From Caldilineaceae bacterium (lineage in GTDB: Bacteria; Chloroflexota; Anaerolineae; Caldilineales; Caldilineaceae): a stretch of DNA of 40,649 bases. Numbering within the stretch: position 1 is the first letter of the stretch; every line of letters starts with the position of its first letter. Positions 8,530-16,820 of the stretch are shown piece by piece. The stretch spans positions 1 to 40,649 of the forward strand of contig JAPOVP010000183.1 in the NCBI GenBank assembly GCA_026708085.1, read 5' to 3'. The notes beneath the pieces are model-generated. The model saw only the letters and a program-made list of their open reading frames with translations. It did not search any database and was not told the DNA's origin. Made by a program: the position numbers and the translations under genes.

Positions 8530-9472
8530 TTAGCGCACCAGCTCCCTGTAAGTCAACTGGACTTCAAAAGATCGCTTGGCGAGCCTGCGCACCCTGGTGA
8601 CGATGGGAACGCTCATCCTGCCTTCAGTCAGTTGATAGGCGACCTCATTTCCATAGCGGCCGCCGTGTTTCCTGCTCCACTGATGGTATATGCCCTTGTG
8701 AGCACGCTTCAGGATGGCCCAGACGCTCTCAATGCTATTGGTGGTCACACTGTCTCGCACTCATTCGCCCCGCTTGTGGCGAACTGTCTCATGTTCGTAC
8801 CACTCATTCAGGTTGATATAGCCCCGGTGTTCGTCGGTGAAGATGAAGGCGCCCTTTTCGACGGCGAACAGGATGTCGGCCTCGAGCGCCTGTGCGCCGT
8901 TTGAATGGACGGGTCGAATGATGATGCGGCCGTCGCGCTCGCGAAAGCCGAGCATGATCTGTTTGCCCTCGGCCCAGTTCTCCCACAGTTTCTTGTCGTA
9001 GTGCTTGTTCCGTTCCAACCCTCCGATCCATGCTTCGTCGATCTCGATCTCGCCCTTGAGCAGCTCGTAGTCGGGCTCCATGGCCTCTCGGAGCCTGTGT
9101 GATCATAAACCAGGCTGAAGTCTGCGTGATGCCCAGCTCACGGCCGAGCTGGGCGCTGCTGATGCCCTTGCGGGCGTTCTGAAACACATACATGGCGTAG
9201 ATCCACTTGCGAAGCGGGATGTTCGAGTGCTCGAAGATGGAGCCCGTTCGCACGGAGAGTTGCTTTTTGCAACCAGCGCAGTAGTGGGTGTTGCGGTTCT
9301 TGATGGGGCGGGTGATGTGATGGTCGCAGCGCGGACATTCGACGCGGTCGGGCCAGCGCTCGGCTGTCAGGTAGTCGATCGCGGCCTGTTTGTCAGGGAA
9401 TTTTTCGAAGAATGTGAAGACGTTGAGGTCTTCTGCGTCGTCGCCATTGACGGGGGATTGGCGGTCGGACAC
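8530..9472 (-). pseudogene. IS1595 (ISXO2-like) transposase, frameshifted and interrupted
   Basis: A nearly complete DDE transposase of about 313 codons. It has an N-terminal zinc ribbon (CPRCDHH...YCAGC), a helical segment (GITQTSAWFMI), the catalytic Asp in IDEAWIGG, the second Asp in FTDEHRGY and the Glu in NSIESVW, and ends in the family-like LTYREL. One extra base near 9100 shifts the frame between the helical segment and the catalytic core. A TGA at 8761-8763 stands where relatives read 'GE-Y-V'. Both core Asp and the Glu are preserved. The enzyme is probably inactive unless the frameshift is an assembly error. It lies within the TIR-bounded element at 5834-9983. Confidence 0.88.
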
Positions 9473-9490
9473 GCGGTGTTGCGGACTTGC

Positions 9491-9667
9491 TTATCGATCT
9501 TCGAGGACGCTGACGTCGGTTTTGAGAGTTCGGAGTTGACGACTGAGGGAGTCCAGCTCTTTCTCAAGTTTGGCGACCTGCTCTTTGAGTCTCTCGTTGT
9601 CTTCCTGGAGGCAATCAAACTCTTCGCAGAGAAGTGCGAGGGCTTTGGCAACGCGCTTGGAGGCCAT
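9491..9667 (-). CDS. 58-aa coiled-coil protein upstream of transposase
   Basis: Reads MASKRVAKALALLCEEFDCL, then a heptad-patterned helix with Leu at regular spacing (NERLKEQVAKLEKELDSL...). The site AAAGAGGAG nine bases before the ATG is among the best in the window. The gene ends 18 bases before the transposase start, in the same direction, so both are likely cotranscribed. An accessory protein for the transposase or a multimerising regulator are possible; no family is recognised. Confidence 0.72.
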   Translation of the reverse strand: MASKRVAKALALLCEEFDCLQEDNERLKEQVAKLEKELDSLSRQLRTLKTDVSVLEDR

Positions 9668-9782
9668 AACGAGTTCTCCTCTTTGGAGTGAATTTACACT
9701 GGTAGAAACCTCTTAATAACAGCACATTTGTTCGATAAGCACAAAGAAAGTTGTTGTTTGAGGGGTGAATTTGGAGAGGAAA

Positions 9783-9932
9783 ATGATCTACGGAATGGAG
9801 GCCTGGGAGTTCTTGCTTCTGGTAGGTTTCGCTGTTGTTCTCTATTGGGGCGGCTGGGATTTCCGGAAAGAATCCAGGCGGTTCAGACGCTTTCTGCGCT
9901 ACCTGGCCCGTGACCTGAGCTCAAAGAAATGA
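9783..9932 (+). CDS. 49-aa single-span membrane protein
   Basis: A small protein with one hydrophobic helix (WEFLLLVGFAVVLYWGGW) followed by a strongly basic amphipathic tail (FRKESRRFRRFLRYLARDL). This is a typical N-out, positive-inside topology. GGAGAGG precedes the ATG by only three bases; a second ATG at 9795 is possible. It is the last gene before the right inverted repeat and diverges from the coiled-coil gene. Function unknown. Confidence 0.6.
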   Translation: MIYGMEAWEFLLLVGFAVVLYWGGWDFRKESRRFRRFLRYLARDLSSKK

Positions 9933-9936
9933 GCGG

Positions 9937-9983
9937 TTCAACTAAACAGTGCTTTAGTCCTTTGATCATTCTATATAATTCCC
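9937..9983 (-). repeat. right terminal inverted repeat
   Basis: Bases 9957-9983 are the exact reverse complement of 5834-5860; similarity runs on inward to about 9937 with scattered mismatches. The GCTTTCT duplication starts at 9984. Confidence 0.93.
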
Positions 9984-10262
9984 GCTTTCTCATCCGCGGA
10001 GGACGTGGAGGGGCGTGGAGAACTGCTTTCTTATCCGCGGAGGGCGCGGAGGGGCGCGGAGAACTGCTTTCTTGTCCGCGGAGGACGTGGAGGGGCGTGG
10101 AGAGCTGCTTTCTTATCCGCGGAGGACGTGGAGGGGCGTGGAGAGCTGCTTTCTTATCCGCGGAGGACGTGGAGGGGCGTGGAGAGCTGCTTTCTTATCC
10201 GCGGAGGACGTGGAGGGGCGTGGAGAACTTCAGAATCCTTTTGTCCGCGGAGGAACGGGGAA
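9984..10262 (+). repeat. R1 tandem array, right half (41-bp period)
   Basis: Units begin at 9993, 10034, 10075, 10116, 10157 and 10198, exactly 41 bp apart, differing mainly by g/a or c/t at the 'acgYgg' and 'gcgYgg' positions. A decayed unit closes the array next to the stop of the GxxExxY gene. Confidence 0.93.
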
Positions 10263-10269
10263 AAGGGGA

Positions 10270-10656
10270 CTATGGACGCTTTCTGACAAGGCGCTTGCGT
10301 TCCAGTTTGCCGTGGCTGCCGAAGTTGAAGAGGAGGCCGACTCTGAGGCCGGTGGCTTTGAGATAGTTGAGGAGTTGGGCGTCTTCGCGGCCGGAGAGTT
10401 GATTCAGGGCCTTCAGCTCGACGATGATCTGGCCGAAACATATGAGGTCGGCGTAGTATTTTTGGGTAAGGCGTTGGCCTTTGTAGGTGATGTCGAGTGG
10501 TTTTTCGGCTTCGAAGGGTATGCCGCGGGCTGCCAGTTCGAGCTGCATGGCTTCCTGGTAGACTTTTTCGAGGAAGCCCGGCCCGAGGGTACGATGCAGT
10601 TCAATGGCCGCCCCGGTGACAGCATAGGTCTCATCCTGCAGAAGCAGTTTCTTCAT
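10270..10656 (-). CDS. GxxExxY protein (PD-(D/E)XK nuclease fold)
   Basis: A 128-aa protein with the family signature GFLEKVYQEAMQLEL (G-x-x-E-x-x-Y), followed by the nuclease-fold core: Asp in YADLICFG and Glu-Leu-Lys in IIVELKAL. GxxExxY proteins are small PD-(D/E)XK superfamily members of unknown cellular role. I start at MKKLLLQDETYAV (10656) because similarity begins there; a longer frame from 10713 adds an unrelated Lys-rich stretch. Its stop codon lies at the edge of an R1 array. A second family member is at 25161-25565. Confidence 0.85.
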   Translation of the reverse strand: MKKLLLQDETYAVTGAAIELHRTLGPGFLEKVYQEAMQLELAARGIPFEAEKPLDITYKGQRLTQKYYADLICFGQIIVELKALNQLSGREDAQLLNYLKATGLRVGLLFNFGSHGKLERKRLVRKRP

Positions 10657-10774
10657 GGTTGCCGGTTGGGTCCTTTGTGCACAGGCAGCAGAGTTTTTTT
10701 TGAAGTTTTTCATAAATATGTCCGCTTTGTCCGCTCAAATGCGTTTTTTGGGGCGGAATTCGGGGGATGCGGGG

Positions 10775-11116
10775 TTATTTGTCCATGTTGTCCATGCGTT
10801 TGAGGAGGGCGAGGAGGGTGCGGAGGTCGTTTTGTTCGGCGGCCTGCTGGCGGATTGTTTCGATGAGCTCCTGGCGTCCTTCGGCGCGGCCGGCGTGGAT
10901 GGCGGCTATTATCTCAGCGGCGTCGTCGGGCGCGGGACGGCGTTCCCCGTCCTCCACGCCGTCGAAGTAGCCCTCGGGGAAATCTTCTTCTTCTTCGGTT
11001 TCTTCTCGCCAGCGGCGGAGGGTGCGGTCGGTGACGCCGATGATGGCGGCAAGGTCTTTCCAGGTGGCGCCGGCCTTGGCGGCATCGCGGAGGGCGTTGA
11101 GGTCTTTCTTATTCAT
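10775..11116 (-). CDS. small helix-turn-helix protein (113 aa)
   Basis: Starts MNKKDLNALRDAAKAGATWK and has a clear HTH (LAAIIGVTDRTLRRWREE, about residues 22-39), an acidic patch (ETEEEEDF) and a helical C-terminus. GGGAT before the ATG supports this start. The HTH resembles those of phage small terminase subunits and of transposase or resolvase families. It precedes no large terminase; its near neighbour (11470-12747) is also small-terminase-like. DNA binding is likely, partner unknown. Confidence 0.7.
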   Translation of the reverse strand: MNKKDLNALRDAAKAGATWKDLAAIIGVTDRTLRRWREETEEEEDFPEGYFDGVEDGERRPAPDDAAEIIAAIHAGRAEGRQELIETIRQQAAEQNDLRTLLALLKRMDNMDK

Positions 11117-11469
11117 GGTGTTATCCCTTTTCCGGCCCGGCAGGTGAACTGGATGCGTCGTGAGGCAGGTCTGCGATCCACCCACGCCGAGATTTTACTC
11201 ACAGAACAAAAGTTCTAATTGCCGTCATTGTTGCGGCTGATTGGTACTCAGGGCAGCCGGTCTGGTTGCCTTGTCAGAAAGTTTTCAACATCTGGTTCGT
11301 TGTCATTTTCGTTTTCTCTTGACATTGAAGGGAAGGGGGTCGGCGCGAAATCGTTGGCTTCCAATTCAGGGGGACGGCGGCGCATGTGCAGCCGGGCGGG
11401 ATGCGTTCCCGATCGAGGCGGTACAGGTTGTAGGGCTTCCTGCGGACGGCGCGGCGCCGGGCGGATGTT
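11117..11469. other. 353-bp gap without recognised feature
   Basis: The stretch between the HTH gene and the duplicated-module gene shows no convincing reading frame, repeat or hairpin that I can see. Short frames here have neither ribosome sites nor familiar composition. Confidence 0.5.
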
Positions 11470-12747
11470 TCACTCTTTTTCGTCCCCGGCGGTGTCCGGC
11501 ATCGGGTAGAATTTCTCCAGGATTTCATCGGGCTTATTCCAATCTTCGGTTGCCTGCTGGAGGGCCCTTTCCTCGACCAGGGCGGCAAGGCGGACATCGC
11601 GGCGCTCTTTGAGGGATTCGCGCTCGGCTGCTGCGTCCATTCGCGAGACCTGCTGCAGAAGGCTGCGTTGACTGCGGGCGAGAAGCGGGAGGAACTTGCG
11701 CGCGCCGGCACGGTCCAAGCGGCCGATTTCGGCTTTTTCGAGGGCGCTGGTGGTTTGGAGCAGGCCGTCGAGAGTTGATTCATAGGCTTTGTCCTGGAGG
11801 AGCTGATGCTGAAGATCGTAGCGGGCGAGGGGTTCGCGGGCGAGGTGGGCGTCGAAGGCGACGGCGCGCTCTTGCCAGGCCCACTTGTGGGCGATCCTGG
11901 CGGGCGTGCTCTCGCCGACGGCGCGGGTCATCCTCGCCACCTGGCGGAACGATTGCAGGAACATCAGGCTCAGATAGATGCGGAACAGGTAGAAGAGTCC
12001 GGCCGGTTCTGCGGGCTGCCGCTCCCATGGGAGGATCTCGGCGGGGACATCCGGGGCAAGATCCTGATGGTATTCGGCCAGGAATCTCTCCTCCAGCGCT
12101 TTATATCGTTGACTGAGAGCACTGTCCGGATCATGCAGATCGTCAAGATTGAGTTCGTGGATTTCGTCATGTTCGAAACCTTCATACACGATCCTAAGCA
12201 TTGGTTTGAGCCATTCCCCATAGATATCACGCGCCCTTTCCACGATCATCCAGTGCAGCTCCTGCTCGTCGACGTCCGACTCTTTGATCTCCTTCATGGG
12301 GGTGATCAGGCTGAGGAGGCCGCGCTGGCGCCGGTCAAGTGTGCCCAGATGCTTGCGGGCTTCGTCCCGGTCCATATTTGCGATGCCGGCGTTAGCAAGG
12401 GCGCGGGCGTTATCCTGCAGGCCGATGAAGCGGGTCACGTAGGCGACTTCATTGAGCAGCTGGCGGCGCCAGTCTCTCAGGAGGCCGGACAGGGCGTTAC
12501 CCTGTCTGTCGCAGGCGGCGGCGCGTTCTTCCCAGTTCCACTGGCTGTGGGCCTTGGCGACTAGTCTGCTGCGGGGAGGCAGGCCTGCGGTCTGGGCGAC
12601 GCCGGACAGGTTGCGGGGCTGCGGGCGGGTGAGATAGATTTGGAACCATCTGTATTGATCAAGGGGTTCGCCGGGTTGCTGTTCCCACGGTCCCGGCTTG
12701 CGTTCGATTTCGCCGTTCTGTTTCGCATCCGGATGGGGGTATTTCAT
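11470..12747 (-). CDS. phage small-terminase-like protein with a duplicated module
   Basis: A 425-aa protein built of two related halves. Each begins with a PWExQPxEP signature (about residues 21 and 242), then an aromatic Y/F-rFxIYL helix, a Val-Ala HTH-like segment (SGVAQTAGLPPRSRLVAKAH; SFRQVARMTRAVGE), a W-x-W-x-ERA block and a long helical region with Leu/Gln/Arg. Phage-associated proteins with one 'WERQ-x-GES...RWNWVERA' module are common next to terminases; here the module occurs twice. GGGAG seven bases before the ATG supports the start. No other phage gene is visible, so this may be a domesticated or stranded gene. The relation to terminases is from memory of the pattern. Confidence 0.62.
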   Translation of the reverse strand: MKYPHPDAKQNGEIERKPGPWEQQPGEPLDQYRWFQIYLTRPQPRNLSGVAQTAGLPPRSRLVAKAHSQWNWEERAAACDRQGNALSGLLRDWRRQLLNEVAYVTRFIGLQDNARALANAGIANMDRDEARKHLGTLDRRQRGLLSLITPMKEIKESDVDEQELHWMIVERARDIYGEWLKPMLRIVYEGFEHDEIHELNLDDLHDPDSALSQRYKALEERFLAEYHQDLAPDVPAEILPWERQPAEPAGLFYLFRIYLSLMFLQSFRQVARMTRAVGESTPARIAHKWAWQERAVAFDAHLAREPLARYDLQHQLLQDKAYESTLDGLLQTTSALEKAEIGRLDRAGARKFLPLLARSQRSLLQQVSRMDAAAERESLKERRDVRLAALVEERALQQATEDWNKPDEILEKFYPMPDTAGDEKE

Positions 12748-13019
12748 TTTGTCGCTCCCATGTTGCGGGCAACAAAAAGGCGCCCACTTAGTGGCGGCGA
12801 TGCGGGGCGAGAAGATTCGGATAACTCGCGCGGCGTGGCCGGGAAAAAAGCGGAGCGCCTGTGTCTGCTATGGGTGCGGGCGGCGCCCTATGGAGGCGGG
12901 GGCCCGCATTCGGAAAGCAGCAGGGGGTCCAGAGATTGCGTTTGTACTGGCCGGATAGAGGTGTTCTGTTGCTCTGCGACCAGTCTGGGTTCAAGTATAA
13001 GGGATCTGAAGTGGGATGT

Positions 13020-13310
13020 CAAGTGGGAGTGGGATTATTGGATTCTTGGATGGGGACAGTTACGGAGAACACCTTTTTTTCCGCGGTGGACGCGGAGAAC
13101 AGACGGCAGTTTTTAATAGTCAGTTCTTAGTTCTTAGTGAACTGCGGATGATCCACGGAAGAGCGCGGAGAACATCCTTTGTCCACGAAGGACGCGGAGG
13201 GGCGCGGAGAACTTCAAAACCTCTTTGTCCGCGGAGGACGCGGAGGGGCGCGGAGAACACCTAACACCTTTTTTAGATTCACGGAGGACACCGCTAGGGG
13301 CGCGGAGGGG
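13020..13310 (+). repeat. composite R2-R1-R3-R1 repeat block
   Basis: A gggattattggattcttggatgggg unit (R2) is followed by an R1 unit, then an R3 block (ggcagtttttaatagtcag, 13101 on) and two more R1 units (13165-13310). The upstream stretch 12748-13019 has no supported gene. Confidence 0.8.
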
Positions 13311-13357
13311 CGTTGGGACTGTTCAGGGCTTGTGGACGGGGTTGGAGGCAGGCGAGG

Positions 13358-14182
13358 TTAGCCGGTCTTGCCGTTTTCCGGGGAGATGCCGTGGGAGCGT
13401 AGCTGGGCCTCGAGCCGGTCGGCTCTGTCTCTTTCGCGGGCGGCATTCGCTCTTTCCTGGTCTGCGCGTTCGGCGCCTGTGGGGATGAGATCGCCGGAGG
13501 CGTCCTGCCAGCGCAGCCAGGTTGCTTCAAGATTGTCGAAGCGGCCGCGCCAGAGCCGCAGACCCAGGCCGATCCCTGGTAGTAGATGATGCGGGCAGGG
13601 ACTGTATGCGCCGCCAGAGGTCAGGCGCCAGGCGCGCACGGGGTCCTCCTGAATGAGGCTCAGCGGATCGTATATCACGTAACAGGGCACACCGAAATGG
13701 GCGTACCCCGCATATTTGGCCGCCATCTCTCCGCCCTTTTCGTTTGACACGATCTCGATCACGACGTCCGGCGCCTTTTTGTACTCCCAGATAAAGTAGC
13801 TGCGCCCGGCCTTTGCCCACGGTTCCTGCATCTCCTCTACGTCCAGGCTGAGGAAGACGTCGGGTACGAGCGGCGCCTCGCGAGGGTGTAGAAAGAGGCC
13901 GACACCGGCGCAGACCATGAAGGGGCGGCCGCGGCCGGGTCCGCCCCAAGAGGTGTACAGCGGACTCGTGAGCAGGCGGCGCTGCTTTTCGGAAAACCGG
14001 TTATCCACGGGGGTGCCGTCCTCGGTGACAAGATGCTCGACGGCGCGTATGTCTGCGGGCGTCAGAGGCGGATGCGCCGGCGGGATACGCTGGTCGCTCT
14101 CCTGGCTGACCGCAGGGGAGGTCACCGTTGTTTTGTGATGCGGTGGAGATGATGCGGCTGGCGATACGGCGCTCTTGGTCAT
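13358..14182 (-). CDS. Uma2-family endonuclease-fold protein
   Basis: A 274-aa protein of the Uma2 (DUF820) group, restriction-endonuclease-like fold. Residues about 95-190 hold the family pattern: PLVPDVFLSLDV, then PDVVIEIVSNEKGGE with the ExK-like active-site strand, a Tyr-rich helix (KYAGYAHFGV) and a CYVIYDP strand. The N-terminal 45 residues are Ser/Pro-rich, and the last 45 form a charged coiled coil (ERANAARERDRADRLEAQL). AGGAG stands six bases before the ATG. The cellular role of Uma2 proteins is not established; they are numerous in Cyanobacteria and Chloroflexota. It is flanked by repeat blocks on both sides. Confidence 0.88.
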   Translation of the reverse strand: MTKSAVSPAASSPPHHKTTVTSPAVSQESDQRIPPAHPPLTPADIRAVEHLVTEDGTPVDNRFSEKQRRLLTSPLYTSWGGPGRGRPFMVCAGVGLFLHPREAPLVPDVFLSLDVEEMQEPWAKAGRSYFIWEYKKAPDVVIEIVSNEKGGEMAAKYAGYAHFGVPCYVIYDPLSLIQEDPVRAWRLTSGGAYSPCPHHLLPGIGLGLRLWRGRFDNLEATWLRWQDASGDLIPTGAERADQERANAARERDRADRLEAQLRSHGISPENGKTG

Positions 14183-14278
14183 TTCGCACTCCTGGCACTG
14201 TCAGCGGGACGCGCCGGGAAAGCCGGTCCCTTGCCCAGCCTGATCATAGGGTAGCAGATTCCGGTTTTTTGGGCAACG

Positions 14279-14412
14279 TGGACTGGGATTTCTGGATTTT
14301 TGGATGGGGACAGTTACGGGGAACACCTTTTTGTCCGCGGAGGACGCGGAGGGGCGCGGAGAACACCTTTTTAGTCCGCGGAGGACGCGGCGGAGCACGG
14401 AGAACACCTCTT
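14279..14412 (+). repeat. R2 unit followed by two R1 units
   Basis: gactgggatttctggattt (R2) runs straight into ccgcggaggacgcggagggg (R1), then a degenerate R1 copy. The pair order R2 then R1 is the same as at 13020, 15390 and 16827. Confidence 0.85.
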
Positions 14413-14441
14413 TCTTGTTCGGGGAGGCCCGATAGGCGGGG

Positions 14442-14476
14442 CGCCAGGGCACCCACAAGGGGTGCTCCTACAGGGG
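14442..14476 (+). repeat. dispersed gcaccc-acaag-gggtgc hairpin motif
   Basis: A small hairpin element, gcacccacaaggggtgctcc. A sister copy (gcacccacaaggggcgccgc) lies at 39380-39402. Both stand a little way downstream of a gene for a member of the small secreted family. Confidence 0.6.
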
Positions 14477-14552
14477 CGGGCGTTGGGGAGAGGGTGTTAG
14501 TAAAACGGAAGAGGGCGCGGGCCGGGGGAAAGGGTTTGCCAGTGAAAGGGAT

Positions 14553-14575
14553 AGGGCGCCCGCGAGGGGCGCCCT
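14553..14575 (-). terminator. hairpin downstream of secreted-family gene
   Basis: Arms agggcgcc (14553-14560) and ggcgccct (14568-14575) are complementary, with a 7-base loop, 16 bases past the stop of the gene ending at 14591. There is no clear T run, so a terminator or an RNA-stabilising structure is possible. Confidence 0.5.
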
Positions 14576-14590
14576 CAGGGGTTGGGATGG

Positions 14591-15274
14591 CTACCAGGCG
14601 TCGTAGACGATGTCGTGGTCGGGGCCGAAGTGGAAGATGTACTGTTTGTTCTTGTCGTGTTCTCTGTCGGCGTAGAAGGTGTCTACGCGGATTCTGTTTA
14701 CTTGGGGGAGGTAGTCGATTTTGACTTTTTTGCCTGTGAGGGGGTTGAAGCCGAAGTAGATGGGGGCTTCGGTGCCATCGGGATGTTTGGCGGCGAGTTC
14801 GGCGAAGCCGGGGACCCAGGGGCCGAGGCGGGTTTTGCCGTCTCTGCCGACGTAGTAGATCTGGAGGCCGTCCTCGACTTTGCAGAGCTGGATGGGGGTG
14901 GCGGCGTGGAAGATAATTCGATTGGGCGCGAGCGCCTTGATGAGCTCATATTCGGCGAGAGCCTGTTCCAGCTTTCTCTTGGCCTCCTCGGTGCTGGTGG
15001 TGGGGGATGAGGGCGTGCGGGTGGGGGTTGGGGGATTGGGGCCGGGGTTGCTGCCCGGTCGGGTTGCGGTTGGGGGCGGCGTCCGGGTTGGCGTTGGGTC
15101 GGGGGTGCCGCCCGGGTCGGTGGAGGGCCCGGTTGTCGGAGCGTTTATTGGGGGGGGGCCGATTGGGGGGCCTTGGGCAGCCGCGGCGAACGGCGCGGCA
15201 ATGGCAAGCAGGAGGGCAATTATACAGAACAGGAAAAGGGTACGGTTGTTCCTATTCTTGGTGTTCGAGGTCAT
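14591..15274 (-). CDS. small secreted protein, HAATP/terminal-Trp family, member 1
   Basis: A 227-aa protein with a signal peptide (hydrophobic FCIIALLLAIAAPFAAAA), a Pro/Gly/Thr-rich low-complexity stretch to about residue 95, a short charged helix (EEAKRKLEQALAEYELIKAL) and a C-terminal domain of about 110 residues. The domain has HAATPIQLC, GLQIYYVG, GFNPLTGKKV, RVDTFYADRE and a final Trp. The same domain is in the genes at 15979, 23822 and 39524; no known family is recognised. The start at 15274 is chosen because the signal peptide begins there. The role is unknown; export is well supported. Confidence 0.78.
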   Translation of the reverse strand: MTSNTKNRNNRTLFLFCIIALLLAIAAPFAAAAQGPPIGPPPINAPTTGPSTDPGGTPDPTPTRTPPPTATRPGSNPGPNPPTPTRTPSSPTTSTEEAKRKLEQALAEYELIKALAPNRIIFHAATPIQLCKVEDGLQIYYVGRDGKTRLGPWVPGFAELAAKHPDGTEAPIYFGFNPLTGKKVKIDYLPQVNRIRVDTFYADREHDKNKQYIFHFGPDHDIVYDAW

Positions 15275-15389
15275 GAAACTGAAATCTCCAGTCGCTAGGC
15301 CCGCAATGGTCCGGGGGCGTTCAAACATCTATGGGCAAATTGCGCCGAACCATTATAAACTTTGAAGTTCTTTCAAGTCAACCGACGCG

Positions 15390-15722
15390 ACTGGGATTCT
15401 TGGATTTTCGGATGGGGATGACTCCGGAGAACCACTTTGTCCACGGAGGACACGGAGGGGCGCGGAGAACTGCTTTTTTGTCCGCGGAGGACGCGGAGGG
15501 GCGCGGAGAACTGCTTCTTTGTCCGCGGAGGACGCGGAGGGGCGCGGAGAACTGCTTCTTTGTCCGCGGAGGACGCGGAGGGGCGCGGAGAACTGCTTCT
15601 TTGTCCGCGGAGGACGCGGAGGGGCGCGGAGAACTGCTTCTTTGTCCGCGGAGGACGCGGAGGGGCGCGGAGAACTGCTTCTTTGTCCGCGGAGGACGCG
15701 GAGGGGCGCGGAGAACTGCTTT
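15390..15722 (+). repeat. R2 unit plus R1 array with perfect 41-bp period
   Basis: After a gactgggattcttggatttt unit (R2) come an imperfect R1 copy and then units starting at 15481, 15522, 15563, 15604, 15645 and 15686, all 41 bp apart and virtually identical. The identity points to recent amplification. A further R2-like unit (gactgggattttgggat) follows at 15726. Confidence 0.93.
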
Positions 15723-15893
15723 TTTGGACTGGGATTTTGGGATCTGTAGATTTCAGGATGAGAGGCGTGTGAGGGGGGGAGGGGCGCGGAGAACTGCTTT
15801 TTGATCCACCGAGGCGCGGGCTGGTGGGGCGGGGTAAGGGCGCATTATTGGGGAGAGCTTTGGTGGCTGGAGAGATGGGGCTGGGCGGGTAAT

Positions 15894-15932
15894 GCAAGAG
15901 CGCCAGGGAGTTGGGATCCCTGGCGCTCTTGC
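15894..15932 (-). terminator. strong hairpin downstream of secreted-family gene
   Basis: Arms gcaagagcgccaggga and tccctggcgctcttgc form a perfect 16-bp stem with a 7-base loop, 46 bases past the stop of the gene ending at 15979. No T run follows in the direction of that gene. Confidence 0.75.
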
Positions 15933-15978
15933 TGTTTACGTTGCGCGTCTCGTGTAGAAGGCGTGCGGGGCTCTTTCT

Positions 15979-16593
15979 CTACCAGGCCTCATGTTTGATG
16001 TTGTTGCCGGTGTCAACGGTGAAGACGTAGGGCTTGTTGACGTCGTACTGGTTGTCGGGGTAGTAGGTGCTGATGCGCAGTTTCTGCTCGGAGGGCAGGT
16101 AGGTGATGTCAACCGACTTGCCGGTGAAGGGATTGGAGCCGGAGAAGAGGGAGACACCGCCTCCGGTAGCGTAGTGGCCGGCCAGGTCGGCGAAGGAGGC
16201 GATCCAGGGGCCGCCGCTGGAGGTGCCGCCGGGGCCGATGAAGTAGTACTGGAGGCCGCCGCCTACGGGGCAGAGCTGGGCCGGGGTGGCGGCGTGGGCG
16301 ACGATGCAGTTTGCGGGCGGTGTGAAGGGGGCGCCGGGATGGCTGGTTTCGGTGGCTCCGGGCGGATCGCCGGACGGGCCGGGGGAGGGATTTCCGGGTT
16401 CGCCCGGGTTGTTCGTCGGGGCTCCTGGGTTGTTGACTCCCGGATCGCCGGAGGGCCCTCCTGTCTGAGGCTGGCGCGGGTCGCCCGGGGGCTGCGCGAA
16501 GGCGACGGCGTTGAGGGCCAAGCACAGCAGCAAGGCCAGTGCGAGCGGAAGCACGATGCGGCGGGTGTGTCTTTGAGGTGATGGTTGTTTCAT
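15979..16593 (-). CDS. small secreted protein, HAATP/terminal-Trp family, member 2
   Basis: A 204-aa protein with a signal peptide (VLPLALALLLCLALNAVAFAQ), a Gly/Pro/Asn-rich spacer, and the family domain from about residue 95. The domain contains CIVAHAATPAQLC, with two Cys twelve apart that could form a disulfide, then GLQYYFIGPGG, GSNPFTGKSV, RISTYYPDN and a final Trp. AAAGG is 12 bases before the ATG at 16593. An ATG at 16605 is in frame but directly abuts the AAAGG. The gene at 39524 has the same leader layout. Closest to that gene in sequence. Confidence 0.8.
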   Translation of the reverse strand: MKQPSPQRHTRRIVLPLALALLLCLALNAVAFAQPPGDPRQPQTGGPSGDPGVNNPGAPTNNPGEPGNPSPGPSGDPPGATETSHPGAPFTPPANCIVAHAATPAQLCPVGGGLQYYFIGPGGTSSGGPWIASFADLAGHYATGGGVSLFSGSNPFTGKSVDITYLPSEQKLRISTYYPDNQYDVNKPYVFTVDTGNNIKHEAW

Positions 16594-16820
16594 GGCAGTT
16601 TTCATCCTTTGTTGGTCTACTGGCGCAAGCGTTACAGGGTCGAATCGGTTACACGAGATGCGGTCCCGAAGCAGGAAGCTTCCGAAAGTCTATGGAATTT
16701 ATGGTATCACCATACTGGTTTTTGGATCAAGTACCGGGATTCGTGGATTGTCTGATAGGGGAAGGTATAGGGGACAGGGGTCAGGGGGCTGCCGGTTTTG
16801 CTGGGAACTGCTCTTTGTCC

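Larger units (their letters stand above)
5834..9983. mobile_element. 4.15-kb TIR-bounded transposon with cargo genes
   Basis: Bases 5834-5860 and 9957-9983 are perfect 27-bp inverted repeats (outer end GGGAATTATATAGAATGATC). The match continues imperfectly to about 5880 and 9937. The 7-bp sequence GCTTTCT stands directly outside both ends (5827-5833 and 9984-9990), as expected of a target-site duplication. Removing the element and one copy restores the R1 array. Inside are an IS1595/ISXO2-like transposase pseudogene, a coiled-coil gene, an HNH operon and small genes. Base composition is visibly lower in GC than the flanking chromosome. IS1595 elements usually make 8-bp duplications, so the link between the ends and this transposase is probable, not proven. 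Confidence 0.88.

Noticed and set aside
8761..8763. Selenocysteine or programmed readthrough at TGA in the transposase
   Set aside because: A separate single-base frameshift already breaks the gene, relatives have Tyr at this position by my recollection, and no SECIS-like structure is evident. Decay is simpler.
15481..15722. CRISPR array
   Set aside because: The repeats are contiguous with no unique spacers, and no cas gene is near.
9993..15800. Reading frames giving FVRGGRGGARRT-like proteins
   Set aside because: These are translations of the R1 repeat in three frames; the 41-bp period is not a multiple of three and there is no ribosome site pattern.
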